Shown here: positions 8,018 through 17,760 of the stretch, piece after piece
Numbering within the stretch: the first letter of the stretch is position 1
Layout: each line of letters begins with the position of its first letter
From: Amycolatopsis dendrobii
GTDB lineage: Bacteria > Actinomycetota > Actinomycetes > Mycobacteriales > Pseudonocardiaceae
Reading direction: 5' to 3'
Length of the DNA stretch: 64,000 nt
Assembly (NCBI RefSeq): GCF_014145675.1
Contig: NZ_JACGZW010000004.1
Location: 620,001-684,000 of the forward strand
The notes under the pieces: generated by a model
Database searches by the model: none
What the model saw: the letters and a program-made list of their open reading frames with translations, nothing else
Told to the model about the DNA's origin: nothing
Program-made: the position numbers and the translations under genes

Positions 8018-8971
8018 GTGCGACTGATCCTCTCTCTCCTTTTCGCGGGAATCCTGTTCGCCATTCCGGCGGTCGTCCTGATGGACGTGGTTCTCGAGCA
8101 GGAAGCGCACAGCGAGACCGCGGCGGACCGGGTCGGAGTGCCTTTCGTCTGGCCGGAACGCCCACAGGTCGCGGATCCGGAGACGACGCTGCGCATTCTC
8201 GCCGGAGCGGCGGAGGCGACTGGAGCCACGGTTGTGCGCACCACCGTGAGCACTCAAGCGGACCGCAAGCGCATTACGCATTACGTGTTGCTCGGCGGCG
8301 ATCGGACGGCGTTGTTCAGCGAATTCGCTCTAGCGCAAGGACGTTGGCTGAGTCCCGTGGAGTCGCGGAGCGGGGCAGCGACGGTTTCGACGTCGGGCAG
8401 CCGTGGAAACGTTGGTGTCCCAGCGGTTTTCGCGGACCGGTACGAGCTCGCGTTCGCGCCGCTGCGTCAGGCGTTCGATTTCTTGCCCAGTTCCGGCCGG
8501 TATGTGGTCGACGCGGGACCGGCGACGGACCGCTTCCTCGCACTTGTCCGCGAGCGGTTGGCCGAAGCGGGTGTCACGGTCTCCGATCTGACTCCGCCCA
8601 ACCGCGGTGAGCAGCCGTCGGAAACCGGTCCAGGGTTGCGAATCCTGGCGTATCTGCTGGCGGGCGCGTCCACTGTGGTCATTGCGTTCCGGTTGCTGCG
8701 CGAGGGAAAACGGGTGGGCGTGCTCCGCCTGATCGGGCATCCGACGACGCGGATCTGGTACGACGTCGTCGGGAGAATGCAGATCGGTACCACTCTCGCG
8801 GGGCTGGGCGCGTGCGCCGCGGTCGTCCTCGTCGTGCCCGGCGTCGACTCGTCGTTCCTGTACGCGGTGGCGCCGGTGACGGCAGCCGGATTCGCGGCGA
8901 CGCTGGGCATCGGGCTGCTCGTCGTCCACCGGGTGCGCATTTCGGATCTCGTCAAAGGAAGTCTGCAGTGA
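8018..8971 (+). CDS. Bacteriocin-associated integral membrane protein, first half (FtsX-like)
   Basis: 317 residues from the GTG at 8018. There is one N-terminal TM (about 2-26), an extracytoplasmic domain of some 180 residues, and then three TMs (about 210-305: LRILAYLLAGASTVVIAF, TLAGLGACAAVVLVV, AATLGIGLLVV). This is the FtsX/MacB-type permease layout. In lactococcin-972 clusters a single protein of about 650-700 residues normally carries two such halves; here they are separate genes. With the next gene and the ATPase it should form the complex giving immunity or export. The stop overlaps the next GTG. Confidence 0.72.
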   Translation: MRLILSLLFAGILFAIPAVVLMDVVLEQEAHSETAADRVGVPFVWPERPQVADPETTLRILAGAAEATGATVVRTTVSTQADRKRITHYVLLGGDRTALFSEFALAQGRWLSPVESRSGAATVSTSGSRGNVGVPAVFADRYELAFAPLRQAFDFLPSSGRYVVDAGPATDRFLALVRERLAEAGVTVSDLTPPNRGEQPSETGPGLRILAYLLAGASTVVIAFRLLREGKRVGVLRLIGHPTTRIWYDVVGRMQIGTTLAGLGACAAVVLVVPGVDSSFLYAVAPVTAAGFAATLGIGLLVVHRVRISDLVKGSLQ

Positions 8972-10275
8972 ATCACAGGACGCGACACCGTTCGCCGTTC
9001 GGTTTGGCGATCGCCGCACCGGCCGTGGTCAAGGCGGTATGCGGCGCGATCCTCGCGGTGCTGGCCGTGGTGGTCTGGCAGCAGTTCTCCGAACTGGCGA
9101 AGCAACAGCAATTGCTGTCTCCGTGGGAGAAAGTCCAGGGCTACGGGGTCTTCTACCCGCGCTTGATCGGAAACGACCAGCAGGAAATGGAGACCGGCGG
9201 CAACGCCTCGTCGGTCGCGGAAGCCCGGGACCTCTATCCGGTGCTCGACCGGGCAGGCGCGCTCTTCGTCGACGCCGCCAACTACGAGCCGGGCACGCCG
9301 CCGGACCCGACGTCGCGGTGGCCGGTGCCGCCGATCCGGGTCAACACGCATTACCTTGAGCAGTACCCGATCCTGGACACTGCGCGGAAGCCGATCACGG
9401 TCGCCGCCGACGACCCGGCGTGGGTCGTCGCCGTTCCCGAGCAATTCAAGCCGAGGGAAGCGCAGATCCGCCAGCTTCTTCAGGAAACACGCACCGGCGG
9501 TCCGGGAATCACCGGTGCGACGCAAGCGGAACAACGCATCACCGGCGACCAGCCGCGGTTCACGAGCCAGCGCGTCCGGATCGTCTGGACCGCCTCCGGG
9601 CAAGGCGTGTTCAGCTACGACCCGCAGGTCAATCCCGGGCACGGCAACCTGATCACCGACCCGATCGTCGAGATCATGACCCCGGCCAACAGCCTCGCCG
9701 TCGACCGGCTCAACGCGATCACCGGCGGTTTGGACACCGGGCTGAAGGTCCGCGTCGGCGACGATCCGGCGGGCACACTGGCCGCGCTCGGTCCGAAACT
9801 GAAGGAACTCAAGCTCGACGACAATCTCCAGCATCTCGTCACCGTGCACGAGGCCATGGCCGCGCAGCTCGACCAGGTGCGCGGCGGGATCACGCGGATC
9901 GCCGTGTTCGCCGGCGCGGCGCTGCTCGTCCTGGTCGCCTTGACCGCGGTGATCGTGCTCATCGGCTCCGACCGCCTGCGCCGACGGCTCACGGTGCGCA
10001 GACTCCACGGGATCGGCTTCGCCCGTTCGTACCGGGAACTGCTGATCGCCCTGGGCGGAACGTGGCTGGGCCAAACCGTGCTGGCCGGGATCGGGCTGGC
10101 AGTGCTGGCGATGAACACCCTGTCGCCGGCCGACGCCGCGGCGGGCCCGCTGGACCGGCTTCCGGAACTCACCGCGGTATCAGTGCTCTCGCTGGCGATC
10201 GAGGCGATGTTCGTGGTCGTGACCGCTCGGATCCTGGAGCGCCGGAACACGGTCAAACGCTTGAAGGAGCTGTGA
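8968..10275 (+). CDS. Bacteriocin-associated integral membrane protein, second half (FtsX-like)
   Basis: 435 residues from the GTG at 8968 (AAAGGAAG upstream), overlapping the previous stop as GTGA. TM1 is at about 12-32 (VVKAVCGAILAVLAVVVW), followed by a large external domain with two short Pro/Trp-rich stretches (SRWPVPPIRVNTHYLEQY). Three C-terminal TMs follow from about 310. A cytoplasmic RLRRRLTVRRLHGIGFARSY loop precedes the last TMs and resembles the coupling helix of FtsX-type proteins. It is probably the partner of the preceding gene in a heterodimeric permease driven by the ATPase 3 bp downstream. Confidence 0.74.
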   Translation: MNHRTRHRSPFGLAIAAPAVVKAVCGAILAVLAVVVWQQFSELAKQQQLLSPWEKVQGYGVFYPRLIGNDQQEMETGGNASSVAEARDLYPVLDRAGALFVDAANYEPGTPPDPTSRWPVPPIRVNTHYLEQYPILDTARKPITVAADDPAWVVAVPEQFKPREAQIRQLLQETRTGGPGITGATQAEQRITGDQPRFTSQRVRIVWTASGQGVFSYDPQVNPGHGNLITDPIVEIMTPANSLAVDRLNAITGGLDTGLKVRVGDDPAGTLAALGPKLKELKLDDNLQHLVTVHEAMAAQLDQVRGGITRIAVFAGAALLVLVALTAVIVLIGSDRLRRRLTVRRLHGIGFARSYRELLIALGGTWLGQTVLAGIGLAVLAMNTLSPADAAAGPLDRLPELTAVSVLSLAIEAMFVVVTARILERRNTVKRLKEL

Positions 10276-10278
10276 CCC

Positions 10279-10962
10279 ATGGAATTCTTGTGCGAACTCC
10301 GCGGAATCCGGAAACAGTACGATCTCCACCCGGTCCTGGACGATTTCGCGCTCGGCGTCGAGCCAGGCGAGTTCACCGCGCTGACCGGCGCGAGCGGGGC
10401 CGGGAAGTCGACCGTGCTGAACCTGCTCGGCCTGCTGGAATCGCCTGACGCAGGCGAGGTCCGCCTTTTCGGCGAGCGCGCGCCGCGGCCGCGCTCGCGG
10501 GCGGCGAATCTGCTGCGCCGCAACCGGCTGGGGTATCTGTTCCAGAATTTCGCGCTCATCGACAGCGAGACGGTCGAGCACAATCTGGAGGTCGCGCTCA
10601 CCTACGCCAAGCGGGGGACGCCGAAGCGGGACCGCGTCAAGGAGGCGCTCGCGCAGGTCGGGCTGCGCCGGTCGGAACACCGGAAGATCCACTCGCTGTC
10701 CGGCGGCGAACAGCAACGCGTCGCGGTGGCGCGGCTGCTGCTCAAACCGTGCGATCTCGTCCTGGCGGACGAACCTACGGGTTCGCTCGATGCCAGGAAC
10801 CGGGACCGGGTCTTGGATCTCCTGGAGAAGCTCAACGAGGCGGGCAAGACGATCATCGTGGCGACGCACGACGAGGTGGTGGCTGAGCGGTGTTCGCGGG
10901 TGGTGGATCTTTCCGGCCCCGCAGCGGAATCAACGCAGGAGCGCGTCGCCAGCGGTCACTGA
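10279..10962 (+). CDS. ABC transporter ATP-binding protein of the bacteriocin immunity/export complex
   Basis: 227 residues. Walker A GASGAGKST (37-45), Q-loop LFQNFALID, signature LSGGEQQR (140-147) and Walker B VLADEP (161-166) with the H-loop THDE are all intact. The LFQNFALIDSETVEHNLEVA stretch is characteristic of ATPases found with lactococcin-972 genes. It is a MacB/LolD-type cytoplasmic ATPase that powers the two FtsX-like proteins encoded just upstream. The 3' end overlaps the convergent LysR gene by 33 bp. Confidence 0.88.
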   Translation: MEFLCELRGIRKQYDLHPVLDDFALGVEPGEFTALTGASGAGKSTVLNLLGLLESPDAGEVRLFGERAPRPRSRAANLLRRNRLGYLFQNFALIDSETVEHNLEVALTYAKRGTPKRDRVKEALAQVGLRRSEHRKIHSLSGGEQQRVAVARLLLKPCDLVLADEPTGSLDARNRDRVLDLLEKLNEAGKTIIVATHDEVVAERCSRVVDLSGPAAESTQERVASGH

Positions 10963-11955
10963 GGCGTCTCCGGGCGCGTCGATCGGCGGCAGGATGTGCG
11001 CCGGGTCCGCGCACACGCCCCGGATGACATCGGCGACCCGGAGCAGCAAACCGAGCCGCGGATGATGCGGCGGCCAGGCGATCCCGATCTCTCGCGGCGA
11101 CACGATCTCGCTCAGCGAGAACCGGGTGACGCCCGGATGCCGTTGCCCCAACGCCAGTTGCGGCACGATCGAATACCCGACATCCGCGGCGACCAGCGGT
11201 TCCACGACGTGGATCTTGTCCGTGTCGAAGACCCAGTTCGGCTCGATGCCCTGCCTGCGAAGCTCGGCGGCGACCTCGAGTTGTTCGCTGGTCAGGCACA
11301 CCATGGGCAGACCGCGCAGGTCAGCCGGGCGGACGCGGTCGACGGAGGCCAGCGGGGCGTTCCGGGGCGCGAGCAGGATGAACGGGTCGCTGAACAGTTC
11401 CAGCCCGTGTGCTTCCCCGCTTTGCAGGGGGAAGATGACGAACGCGATGTCGATCTCGCCGAAGCGCAGCAATTCCTGAAGGCGGACGTCGTCGTCGACC
11501 TCGATGGGTTTGATCCGGCACGGGAGGTGCTGGGTGCGCATCGCGGCCAGCACCAGCGGCATCACCCGCACCGCGACGCTCGAGAACACGCCGATCCGGA
11601 CGGTCGGTTCGCGGCCGTCGCGCATGTCCTGGATGTGCCTCGTCGCGGTGCGGAGGATGACCTGCACCTGTTCGGCGGCGTTGACCAGCGCGATCCCGGC
11701 GTCGGTGAGCCGCACCTGGCGCTGCCCGGACGTCCGGCGGACCAGCACGACGCCGAGCCGCCGTTCGATCGACGCGATGCGCTGGCTGACCGCGGGCTGG
11801 CTGCAGCCGAGCTCCACCGCGGCGGCCGCGAACGAGCCTTCGTTCGCGACCGCGTACAGCGCTCTCAGCTGCAGCAGCGTGAGGCGGCCGCCGTCGGACC
11901 AGATGGCGTCCAGCACAACCCGGCCGAGCCGGTTCCGTCGTTCCGCGCCGATCAT
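10930..11955 (-). CDS. LysR-family transcriptional regulator (distal copy in peptide-transport chain)
   Basis: 341 residues, with AAGGAGG 7 nt before the ATG. The winged HTH lies at about 26-85 (LTLLQLRALYAVANEGSF, GCSQPAVSQRIASIERRLG), followed by a periplasmic-binding-like effector domain. The C-terminus (VIRGVCADPAHILPPIDAPG) closely parallels that of the LysR at 14806 ([20 protein letters not shown]), so the two are paralogues. It is 46 bp downstream of the M42 peptidase on the same strand and probably cotranscribed with the peptide-transport genes. Confidence 0.88.
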   Translation of the reverse strand: MIGAERRNRLGRVVLDAIWSDGGRLTLLQLRALYAVANEGSFAAAAVELGCSQPAVSQRIASIERRLGVVLVRRTSGQRQVRLTDAGIALVNAAEQVQVILRTATRHIQDMRDGREPTVRIGVFSSVAVRVMPLVLAAMRTQHLPCRIKPIEVDDDVRLQELLRFGEIDIAFVIFPLQSGEAHGLELFSDPFILLAPRNAPLASVDRVRPADLRGLPMVCLTSEQLEVAAELRRQGIEPNWVFDTDKIHVVEPLVAADVGYSIVPQLALGQRHPGVTRFSLSEIVSPREIGIAWPPHHPRLGLLLRVADVIRGVCADPAHILPPIDAPGDASVTAGDALLR

Positions 11956-12001
11956 GGGCTGGCCTCCTTGCCAGGAACTCAGGCTTCCCGTCGCGTGCGG
12001 C

Positions 12002-13072
12002 TCATCGGGTCCCTCCGGCGAGGCAGAACGCGGTGGCGAGCTCGATCGTGCTCGCCAGATCGGCGAGATCCGCCACCTCGCCGGAGCTGTGCATGTGCCG
12101 GATCGGGATGTTGATGACGCCGCACCGGATCCCGGCGGCGACGGCGGCCATGGCGTCGGCGTCGGAGCCGCTTTCGTCGCCGTACGCCTCGATGGTGTAA
12201 GGGATTCCGAGCTCCTTGGCCAGCGTGCGCAGGCTGCGGGCCATGGGTTCGTCGGTGACGGCGCCGCGGCCGATCGCCGGGCCGGAGCCGAGCCGGTGGT
12301 CGCCGGTTTTGTGTTCGATGCCGTCCTCCGGGATGTCGCTGGCGAAGGTGGTGTCGATCGCGAGCGCGAAGTTCGGTTCCGTCGCGTACACGGCTCCCAT
12401 CGCGCCGTGGTAGCTCGTTTCCTCGCGCACGCTGGCGACCACGGAGATCTCGGCGGTGACCGACGCCGCTGCTGCCGCGCGTGCCGCTTCGAGGACCGCC
12501 AGCGCGCCGAGCCGGTTGTCCAGCGCCGGAGCGGCGATCCGGCCGTTGCGCAGGTCGACCGGGGACGCGCCGAACACCACCGGGTCGCCGACGGTGATCA
12601 CCGATTGCGCGTCGGCCCGGCTGGTGGCGCCGATGTCGATCCACAGATCGGCCATCTTGGGCGAGGAATCCCCGTCGTTCAGATGCGGCGGCGCGGTGCC
12701 GATCACGCCCGGCACCCGGCCGTTCTCGGCGAGCACCACGACATGCTGGCCGTACAGGATCGCGGCGTCCCAGCAGCCGATGCTGACCGCCCACAGCCGT
12801 CCGGCGTCGTCGATGTGGCTGACGCTCAGCCCGATTTCGTCGATGTGCCCGATCAGGGTGATCCGCGGAGTGCTGCCCGGGTTCACCACCGCGTGCCCGC
12901 TGCCGAGCGGATCGACGTGCACATCCGCGAATTCCCCCGCCAGCGCGACCCAGGCGCGCACTGGTTCTTCCTCGTAGCCCGACGGCCCGCGCGCGGCGAG
13001 CAGCGGCAGGAGACGCCTGCGCAACGTGGCGGCGTCGGGCGCGTATCGCGGGGAACCGTCGGGGTTCGGCAT
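12002..13072 (-). CDS. M42-family metallopeptidase (aminopeptidase)
   Basis: 356 residues. The metal-binding landmarks of M42/M28-clan peptidases are visible in order: GHIDEIGL (His, Asp), the bridging Asp of PALDNRLGAL, REETSYHGA (catalytic and metal-binding Glu pair), AIDTTFASD and the late His of RHMHSSGE. Members are cytoplasmic, dodecameric, two-metal aminopeptidases acting on short peptides. Lying 36 bp after the solute-binding-protein gene of a peptide ABC transporter, it would degrade the imported peptides. The start at 13072 follows an AAAGGAG site. Confidence 0.88.
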   Translation of the reverse strand: MPNPDGSPRYAPDAATLRRRLLPLLAARGPSGYEEEPVRAWVALAGEFADVHVDPLGSGHAVVNPGSTPRITLIGHIDEIGLSVSHIDDAGRLWAVSIGCWDAAILYGQHVVVLAENGRVPGVIGTAPPHLNDGDSSPKMADLWIDIGATSRADAQSVITVGDPVVFGASPVDLRNGRIAAPALDNRLGALAVLEAARAAAAASVTAEISVVASVREETSYHGAMGAVYATEPNFALAIDTTFASDIPEDGIEHKTGDHRLGSGPAIGRGAVTDEPMARSLRTLAKELGIPYTIEAYGDESGSDADAMAAVAAGIRCGVINIPIRHMHSSGEVADLADLASTIELATAFCLAGGTR

Positions 13073-13108
13073 GCCACTCCTTTGCTGGACGGGGATTTCC
13101 GGGAGAAG

Positions 13109-14809
13109 TCAGCGCAGCCAGGCGACGCCGGGCAGGAAGCCGAACTGGCCGCTGAACCGGTAGTTGCCGAGCCGCGCCGAGGTGAAATCGATCCATTTCG
13201 GCACGTACAGGGAGACCCACGGGGCCTGGTCGGTGACCGCGCGGTCGATCTCGGCCCACTTCGCGTTCGCCGCGTCCGGGTCGGTGTTCGCCAGCCGCAG
13301 CGCGTCGGTCATCCGGGCGTCGATGGCCGGATCGCAGAATCCGCCGACGTTCGGGCTCGCGTCCGAATTCGGCACGAACGCGGCGCAGGACGTCAGCACT
13401 TTCAGGAAATCGCTCGGCGCCGGATAGTCCTGGGACCAGTCGGTCAAGGCGGCTTCGACGCGGTTTCCCGAATTCTGGACAAAGGGGTACTGCAATCCTT
13501 CGTCCATCGGTTTCAGCGTCGCACGGTACCCCAGATCCGTCAACAGGGTCTGCATGTATTCGCCCATCGCGATATGCATCCGGTTGTTTCCCGGTACCAC
13601 TGAAACGGCTGCCCCGGCGGTGCCGGATTCCGCGACCAGCCGTTTCGCTTTCGCGAGATCGGGTCCGCGCCACGGTCCGCGGCCGTTCGGCCCCGGGTTG
13701 CTCGTCCACGGGCAGTACTGCTGGTAGCCGGGGATGTTCGGCACCAGGACCTGGCAGGTCGGGATGGCCAGTCCCGGACCGCCCGCCTGCAGCACCGCCG
13801 AATTGCGGTCGAACGCGTAATTCACCGCCTGTCTCGCCTTGAGATTGTCGAACGGCGGAATCCGGGTGTTCAGCGCCCAATACCAGACGTGCCCGAGCTG
13901 GTCGGTGTGTAATTGCCGCGGATGGTCGAGGCTGATCTCGTTCAATCGGTCCGGCGGCGGCTGGTCGCCCGCGAGATCGGCCTGTCCGTTGATCACCGCG
14001 GTGATCTGGTCGGTCGGTTCGAGGCCGAATTTCTGGACGATCTGGTCCGGATATCCCTCGGGCGCGGCAAGCGGCGACCACGACCGGAAATACGGATTGC
14101 GTTTCAGTACGACGCGGTCGGTCGGATCGTAGCTCGCCCAGTAATATGGCCCGGTCGAGCGCAGTTTCGACACGTCCGAGCCGACGTCGGCCGGCGGTGT
14201 GTCCGCGGGCAGGATCGACGCGAGCGGCTGGCCGAGCTGCTGGGGGAGTTCGGGATCCGGCTCGGTCAGCGTGAAGGCGATCTTCCTGGTGGCCTCGTCG
14301 ATCGCGATGCCTTTCGACAGATCGCAGGTTTCCGGGGTGTCGAGGCATTCCTTCGCCCCGGCGAGGACGTCGAACTGCGAGGACGTCGTCGGACCGTGCA
14401 CCTTGAACATCCGCTCGAACGACGCCTTGACGTCCTTCGGCCGGACCTCGCGCCCGTCGCTGAACCGGATCCCGGACCGCAGGGTGAACGTCCACTTGAG
14501 ACCGCCGTCGGTGGGCTTCGGGATTTCGGTGACGAGATCCGGGGTCACGTGCTGGCCGGTTTCCGGGCCGGACTTGGTGAACGCGGTGAGACCGTCGTAG
14601 GTCGCGGTGAAAAGCGTCCAGGACGAGGTCGAGAAGTTGACCATCGGGTCCGCGGTGCCGACATTGCCGGACGACAGCAGGACCTCGATCCCGCCCTGAT
14701 GTCCGTGATCGCCGGGGGCGATCGACGTCAGGTCCAGCGTGTCGTCCACGGCGCATCCGCTCGCGGCGAGGAGCACCAAAGACGCGAGCACCGCTGATTT
14801 CCGCTTCAT
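13109..14809 (-). CDS. Peptide ABC transporter substrate-binding lipoprotein (family 5)
   Basis: 566 residues. A lipoprotein signal (LVLLAASGC, Cys19) leads to a family-5 solute-binding protein (SBP_bac_5/OppA/DppA fold). Motifs include PDLVTEIPKPTDGGLKWTFT near the N-terminus, VRPKDVKASFERMF, and DNLKARQAVNYAFDR in the middle. It captures peptides (or perhaps nickel or glycans) outside the membrane and delivers them to the two permeases encoded upstream. The ATG overlaps the stop of the preceding LysR gene (ATGA). Confidence 0.92.
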   Translation of the reverse strand: MKRKSAVLASLVLLAASGCAVDDTLDLTSIAPGDHGHQGGIEVLLSSGNVGTADPMVNFSTSSWTLFTATYDGLTAFTKSGPETGQHVTPDLVTEIPKPTDGGLKWTFTLRSGIRFSDGREVRPKDVKASFERMFKVHGPTTSSQFDVLAGAKECLDTPETCDLSKGIAIDEATRKIAFTLTEPDPELPQQLGQPLASILPADTPPADVGSDVSKLRSTGPYYWASYDPTDRVVLKRNPYFRSWSPLAAPEGYPDQIVQKFGLEPTDQITAVINGQADLAGDQPPPDRLNEISLDHPRQLHTDQLGHVWYWALNTRIPPFDNLKARQAVNYAFDRNSAVLQAGGPGLAIPTCQVLVPNIPGYQQYCPWTSNPGPNGRGPWRGPDLAKAKRLVAESGTAGAAVSVVPGNNRMHIAMGEYMQTLLTDLGYRATLKPMDEGLQYPFVQNSGNRVEAALTDWSQDYPAPSDFLKVLTSCAAFVPNSDASPNVGGFCDPAIDARMTDALRLANTDPDAANAKWAEIDRAVTDQAPWVSLYVPKWIDFTSARLGNYRFSGQFGFLPGVAWLR

Positions 14810-15750
14810 CGCGCCAGTCCCTCACTGTCGACCGGCGGCAGGATCTCCGCTGAACGGGCGCACACCCGCTGGATGATGTCGATGACGCCGCGAATGAACG
14901 CCAGCCGCGGGTGATATCGCCGCCAAGCGATGCCGACGGTCCGCGCCGGGACGGTCCCCGCGAGGGAAATCCTTCGCACGCTCGGGGTCCGGCCGCCGAG
15001 GGTGAGCCGCGGCACCGCGCCGTAGCCGAGCCCGGCGGCGACCATCGCCTCGACAGCGTGGTTGGTTTCCATCTCCAGCACCCAGTTCAGCTCCGCGCCG
15101 ACGGACGCGGCCCAGGCCTCCATCGGATCCCGCTGGCCGCGCAGTCCGATCAACGGCAGCCCGGCGAGCCGTCCGGCCGGGAGCGGTGCGGCGGCTGCGG
15201 GCATGAGCAGCACGAACGGGTCGGTGAGGAGTTCCGCGGTGTGCAGCGCCGGATCGGCGATCGGCAGCTTCACGAAGGCGAGGTCGATGTCCCCGTTGCG
15301 CACCAGCCGGGAGACCTCGGTTTGCTGATCCAGTTCGACCAGTTCGATCCGGTAGTCGACCGGCTGCCGCCGCAGTGCCGCCATCATCGGCGGGATCACC
15401 CGCTCGCTCGCGCTGGTGAACAAGCCGATCCGGACGGTCGCGTTCAGCCCCTTGCGGATCGTCTCCACCTGGCTCAGCGCGACCGAGAGAATCCCGCCGA
15501 CCTGTTCGGCGGCGGCGACCAGGGTGTCGCCCGCTTCGGTGAGCGAGACGCGGCGCTGCTGCCGGGACCGGTGCACCAGCAGCACGCCGAGTCCGCGTTC
15601 GAGGCTGGCGACCCGTTGGCTCACCGCGGATTGGGTGCAGCCCAGCGCGGTGGCGGCGCCGGCGAAGGAACCGGTCGCGGAGATGGCGATCAGCGCGGCG
15701 AGCTGGGGGAGGGTCGGGCGGGCGGATTGATCGGTTTCGGCGCTAGTCAT
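14806..15750 (-). CDS. LysR-family transcriptional regulator (internal copy)
   Basis: 314 residues from the ATG at 15750. HTH at about 14-72 ([35 protein letters not shown]), followed by a LysR substrate domain. It overlaps the ATPase gene before it by 8 bp and the binding-protein gene after it by 4 bp, so it sits inside the transporter operon rather than divergent from it. It is a paralogue of the LysR at 10930. The likely role is sensing an imported peptide or amino acid and controlling the whole chain from the promoter near 19790. Confidence 0.88.
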   Translation of the reverse strand: MTSAETDQSARPTLPQLAALIAISATGSFAGAATALGCTQSAVSQRVASLERGLGVLLVHRSRQQRRVSLTEAGDTLVAAAEQVGGILSVALSQVETIRKGLNATVRIGLFTSASERVIPPMMAALRRQPVDYRIELVELDQQTEVSRLVRNGDIDLAFVKLPIADPALHTAELLTDPFVLLMPAAAAPLPAGRLAGLPLIGLRGQRDPMEAWAASVGAELNWVLEMETNHAVEAMVAAGLGYGAVPRLTLGGRTPSVRRISLAGTVPARTVGIAWRRYHPRLAFIRGVIDIIQRVCARSAEILPPVDSEGLAR

Positions 15751-16753
15751 CGAGAGCGGCCTCCGGTTCGGCGGGCGCGGCCTGGACCGCCGGCTCGAGC
15801 GGGTGGTGGCAGGCGACGTCGTGTCCCGCGGTTTCCGTGGCCAGCACCGGTTCCGTAGTCCGGCACACGCTGGTGGCGCGCGGGCAGCGCGGGTGGAAGC
15901 GGCAGCCGCTCGGCGGGGTGAGCGGGCTCGGCACGTCCCCGGCCAGCGTGGTGTCCCGCCAGCCCGCGCCCGCCGCCGGATCCGGGATCGGCACCGACGC
16001 CAGCAGCGCCGCGGTGTAGGGATGGTGCGGCGCGGCAAAGATCTCAGCGACCGGCGCCTGTTCGACGATCCGGCCGAGATACATCACCGCGACCCGGTCG
16101 GAGGTGTGCCGCACGACGCCGAGATCGTGCGCGATGAACACGTAGGTGAGGCCGAGCCGTTCCTTGAGATCGTCGAACAGGTTCAGGATCTGCGCCTGCA
16201 CCGAGACGTCCAGCGCGGAGACCGGTTCGTCGGCGACCACGACCCGCGGCCGCAGCGCCAAGGCTCGTGCGATCACCGCGCGTTGGCGCTGGCCGCCGGA
16301 CAACTCGTGCGGGAACCGGTCGGCGAGTTCGGCGGAAAGCCCGGTCAGGACGAGGAGTTCGGCGATGTCCGAGCGCGTCGCGGGCTGGCGGTGCACGCGC
16401 AGCGGTTCGGCGACCGAATCGCCGATCCGGCGTCGTGGATTCAGGCTGGCGTACGGGTCCTGGAAGATCATCTGCACCGACCGGCGGACGGGACGCAGCC
16501 CGCGACGGCCGGTCCGGCTGATATCTCTGCCGTCGAAATTGATCGACCCGCGGCTCGGCTGGTACAGCCGGACGAGGCAGCGGCCGAGCGTCGACTTGCC
16601 GCAGCCGGATTCCCCGACGAGGCCGAGCGTTTCGCCGCGTCGCACGGACAGCGAGACCCCGTCGACGGCGTGCAGCCGACCGGGGCGGCCAAGGCGGTAT
16701 CGCCGTACCGGGAACCATTTGACCAGGTCTGTGGTGCTGAGGAGGGCGGACAT
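15743..16753 (-). CDS. Peptide ABC transporter ATP-binding protein (DppF/OppF type)
   Basis: 336 residues from the ATG at 16753, which overlaps the stop of the DppD-type gene. Walker [11 protein letters not shown]-loop [14 protein letters not shown], signature ELSGGQRQR and Walker [13 protein letters not shown] are intact. The C-terminal oligopeptide/dipeptide extension ([16 protein letters not shown], then [15 protein letters not shown]) carries the Cys cluster typical of Dpp/Opp ATPases. It is the second NTPase of the heterodimeric transporter motor. Confidence 0.92.
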   Translation of the reverse strand: MSALLSTTDLVKWFPVRRYRLGRPGRLHAVDGVSLSVRRGETLGLVGESGCGKSTLGRCLVRLYQPSRGSINFDGRDISRTGRRGLRPVRRSVQMIFQDPYASLNPRRRIGDSVAEPLRVHRQPATRSDIAELLVLTGLSAELADRFPHELSGGQRQRAVIARALALRPRVVVADEPVSALDVSVQAQILNLFDDLKERLGLTYVFIAHDLGVVRHTSDRVAVMYLGRIVEQAPVAEIFAAPHHPYTAALLASVPIPDPAAGAGWRDTTLAGDVPSPLTPPSGCRFHPRCPRATSVCRTTEPVLATETAGHDVACHHPLEPAVQAAPAEPEAALDD

Positions 16754-17760
16754 CAGGCGGTTCTCTTTTCGTCCGGCGTTGACGCGTGCCGCAGCAGGCA
16801 GGCGTCGAGATGCTCCACCGCCGAGGGCAGCAGTACCGGCCGCTTCCGCACGCAGACCGCCTCCGCCTCCGGGCAGCGCGGCGCGAACGCGCAGCCCGGT
16901 CCGATGTCGGCAGCCAGCGGGGGCAGGCCGTCGATCGACGGCAGCCGGACCGGCCGCGGCGCGTCCAGCCGGGGAATCGAGCCGAGCAGCCCGACGGTGT
17001 AGGGATGCCGCGGCCGGGCGAACAACTGCGCGGTCGGCGCCTGCTCGACGATCCGTCCGGCGTACATCACCTGCACCCGCGACGCGATCCCGGCGAGCAC
17101 CCCGAGGTCGTGCGTGATCAGGATGACGCTGGTGCCGGTGCGCGCGCTCAGGTCGCGGATGATGCGCAGGATCTGGGCCTGCACCGAAACGTCCAGCGCG
17201 GTGGTCGGCTCGTCGGCGATCAGGATGTCGGGTTCGCAGGACAGCGCCATCGCGATCATCACGCGCTGCCGCATGCCGCCGGAAAACTGGTGCGGATAGT
17301 CCCGCGCGCGTGCGCCCGGGCTCGGGATGCCGACGAGGTCGAGCAGTTCGACCGCGCGGCGGCGGGCGGCCCGCATGCCGATGCGCTGGTGCTGGCATAT
17401 CTGTTCGGCGATCTGCCATCCCACGCGGTACACCGGGTTCAGCGACGTCATCGGGTCCTGGAAGATCATCGCGATCCGGTTGCCGCGGTAGTCGCGCATC
17501 CGCTTCGGCGGGAGGGCGAGGAGATCCTGCCCGTCGAACAGCACCCGGCCGCCGACGACCGCGTTGCCGTCGCGGATCAGGCCGAGCAGCGCGAGCATGG
17601 TGACCGACTTCCCGGACCCGGATTCGCCGACCACGCCGAGGGTTTCGCCCTGAGGGAGCTCGAACGACACGTCGTCCACCACCCGCACCGAACCGCTGCG
17701 CGTGCGGAACTCCACGGTCAGGCCTTCTGCGGACAGGACTTTCGCGGGCAGGCTCGTCAT
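16753..17760 (-). CDS. Peptide ABC transporter ATP-binding protein (DppD/OppD type)
   Basis: 335 residues. Walker [10 protein letters not shown]-loop [17 protein letters not shown], signature QFSGGMRQR and Walker [13 protein letters not shown] are present, with the C-terminal Cys motif [15 protein letters not shown] of the oligopeptide-transporter ATPases. It pairs with the following DppF-type protein. The gene is joined to its neighbours by 4-bp ATGA overlaps on both sides, as expected for stoichiometric translation of transporter subunits. Confidence 0.92.
   Translation of the reverse strand: MTSLPAKVLSAEGLTVEFRTRSGSVRVVDDVSFELPQGETLGVVGESGSGKSVTMLALLGLIRDGNAVVGGRVLFDGQDLLALPPKRMRDYRGNRIAMIFQDPMTSLNPVYRVGWQIAEQICQHQRIGMRAARRRAVELLDLVGIPSPGARARDYPHQFSGGMRQRVMIAMALSCEPDILIADEPTTALDVSVQAQILRIIRDLSARTGTSVILITHDLGVLAGIASRVQVMYAGRIVEQAPTAQLFARPRHPYTVGLLGSIPRLDAPRPVRLPSIDGLPPLAADIGPGCAFAPRCPEAEAVCVRKRPVLLPSAVEHLDACLLRHASTPDEKRTA

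Noticed and set aside
8018..10275. A single immunity gene broken by a frameshift at 8971
   Set aside because: Each product has a complete TM-domain-3TM layout of its own and the second has a good ribosome-binding site (AAAGGAAG), so two real genes are more likely.
11979..14825. A 948-codon open frame on the minus strand offset from the peptidase and binding-protein genes
   Set aside because: It is Arg/Pro-rich, has no recognisable domain and is the shadow of two well-supported genes in another frame of the same strand. Long open shadow frames are common at this GC content.
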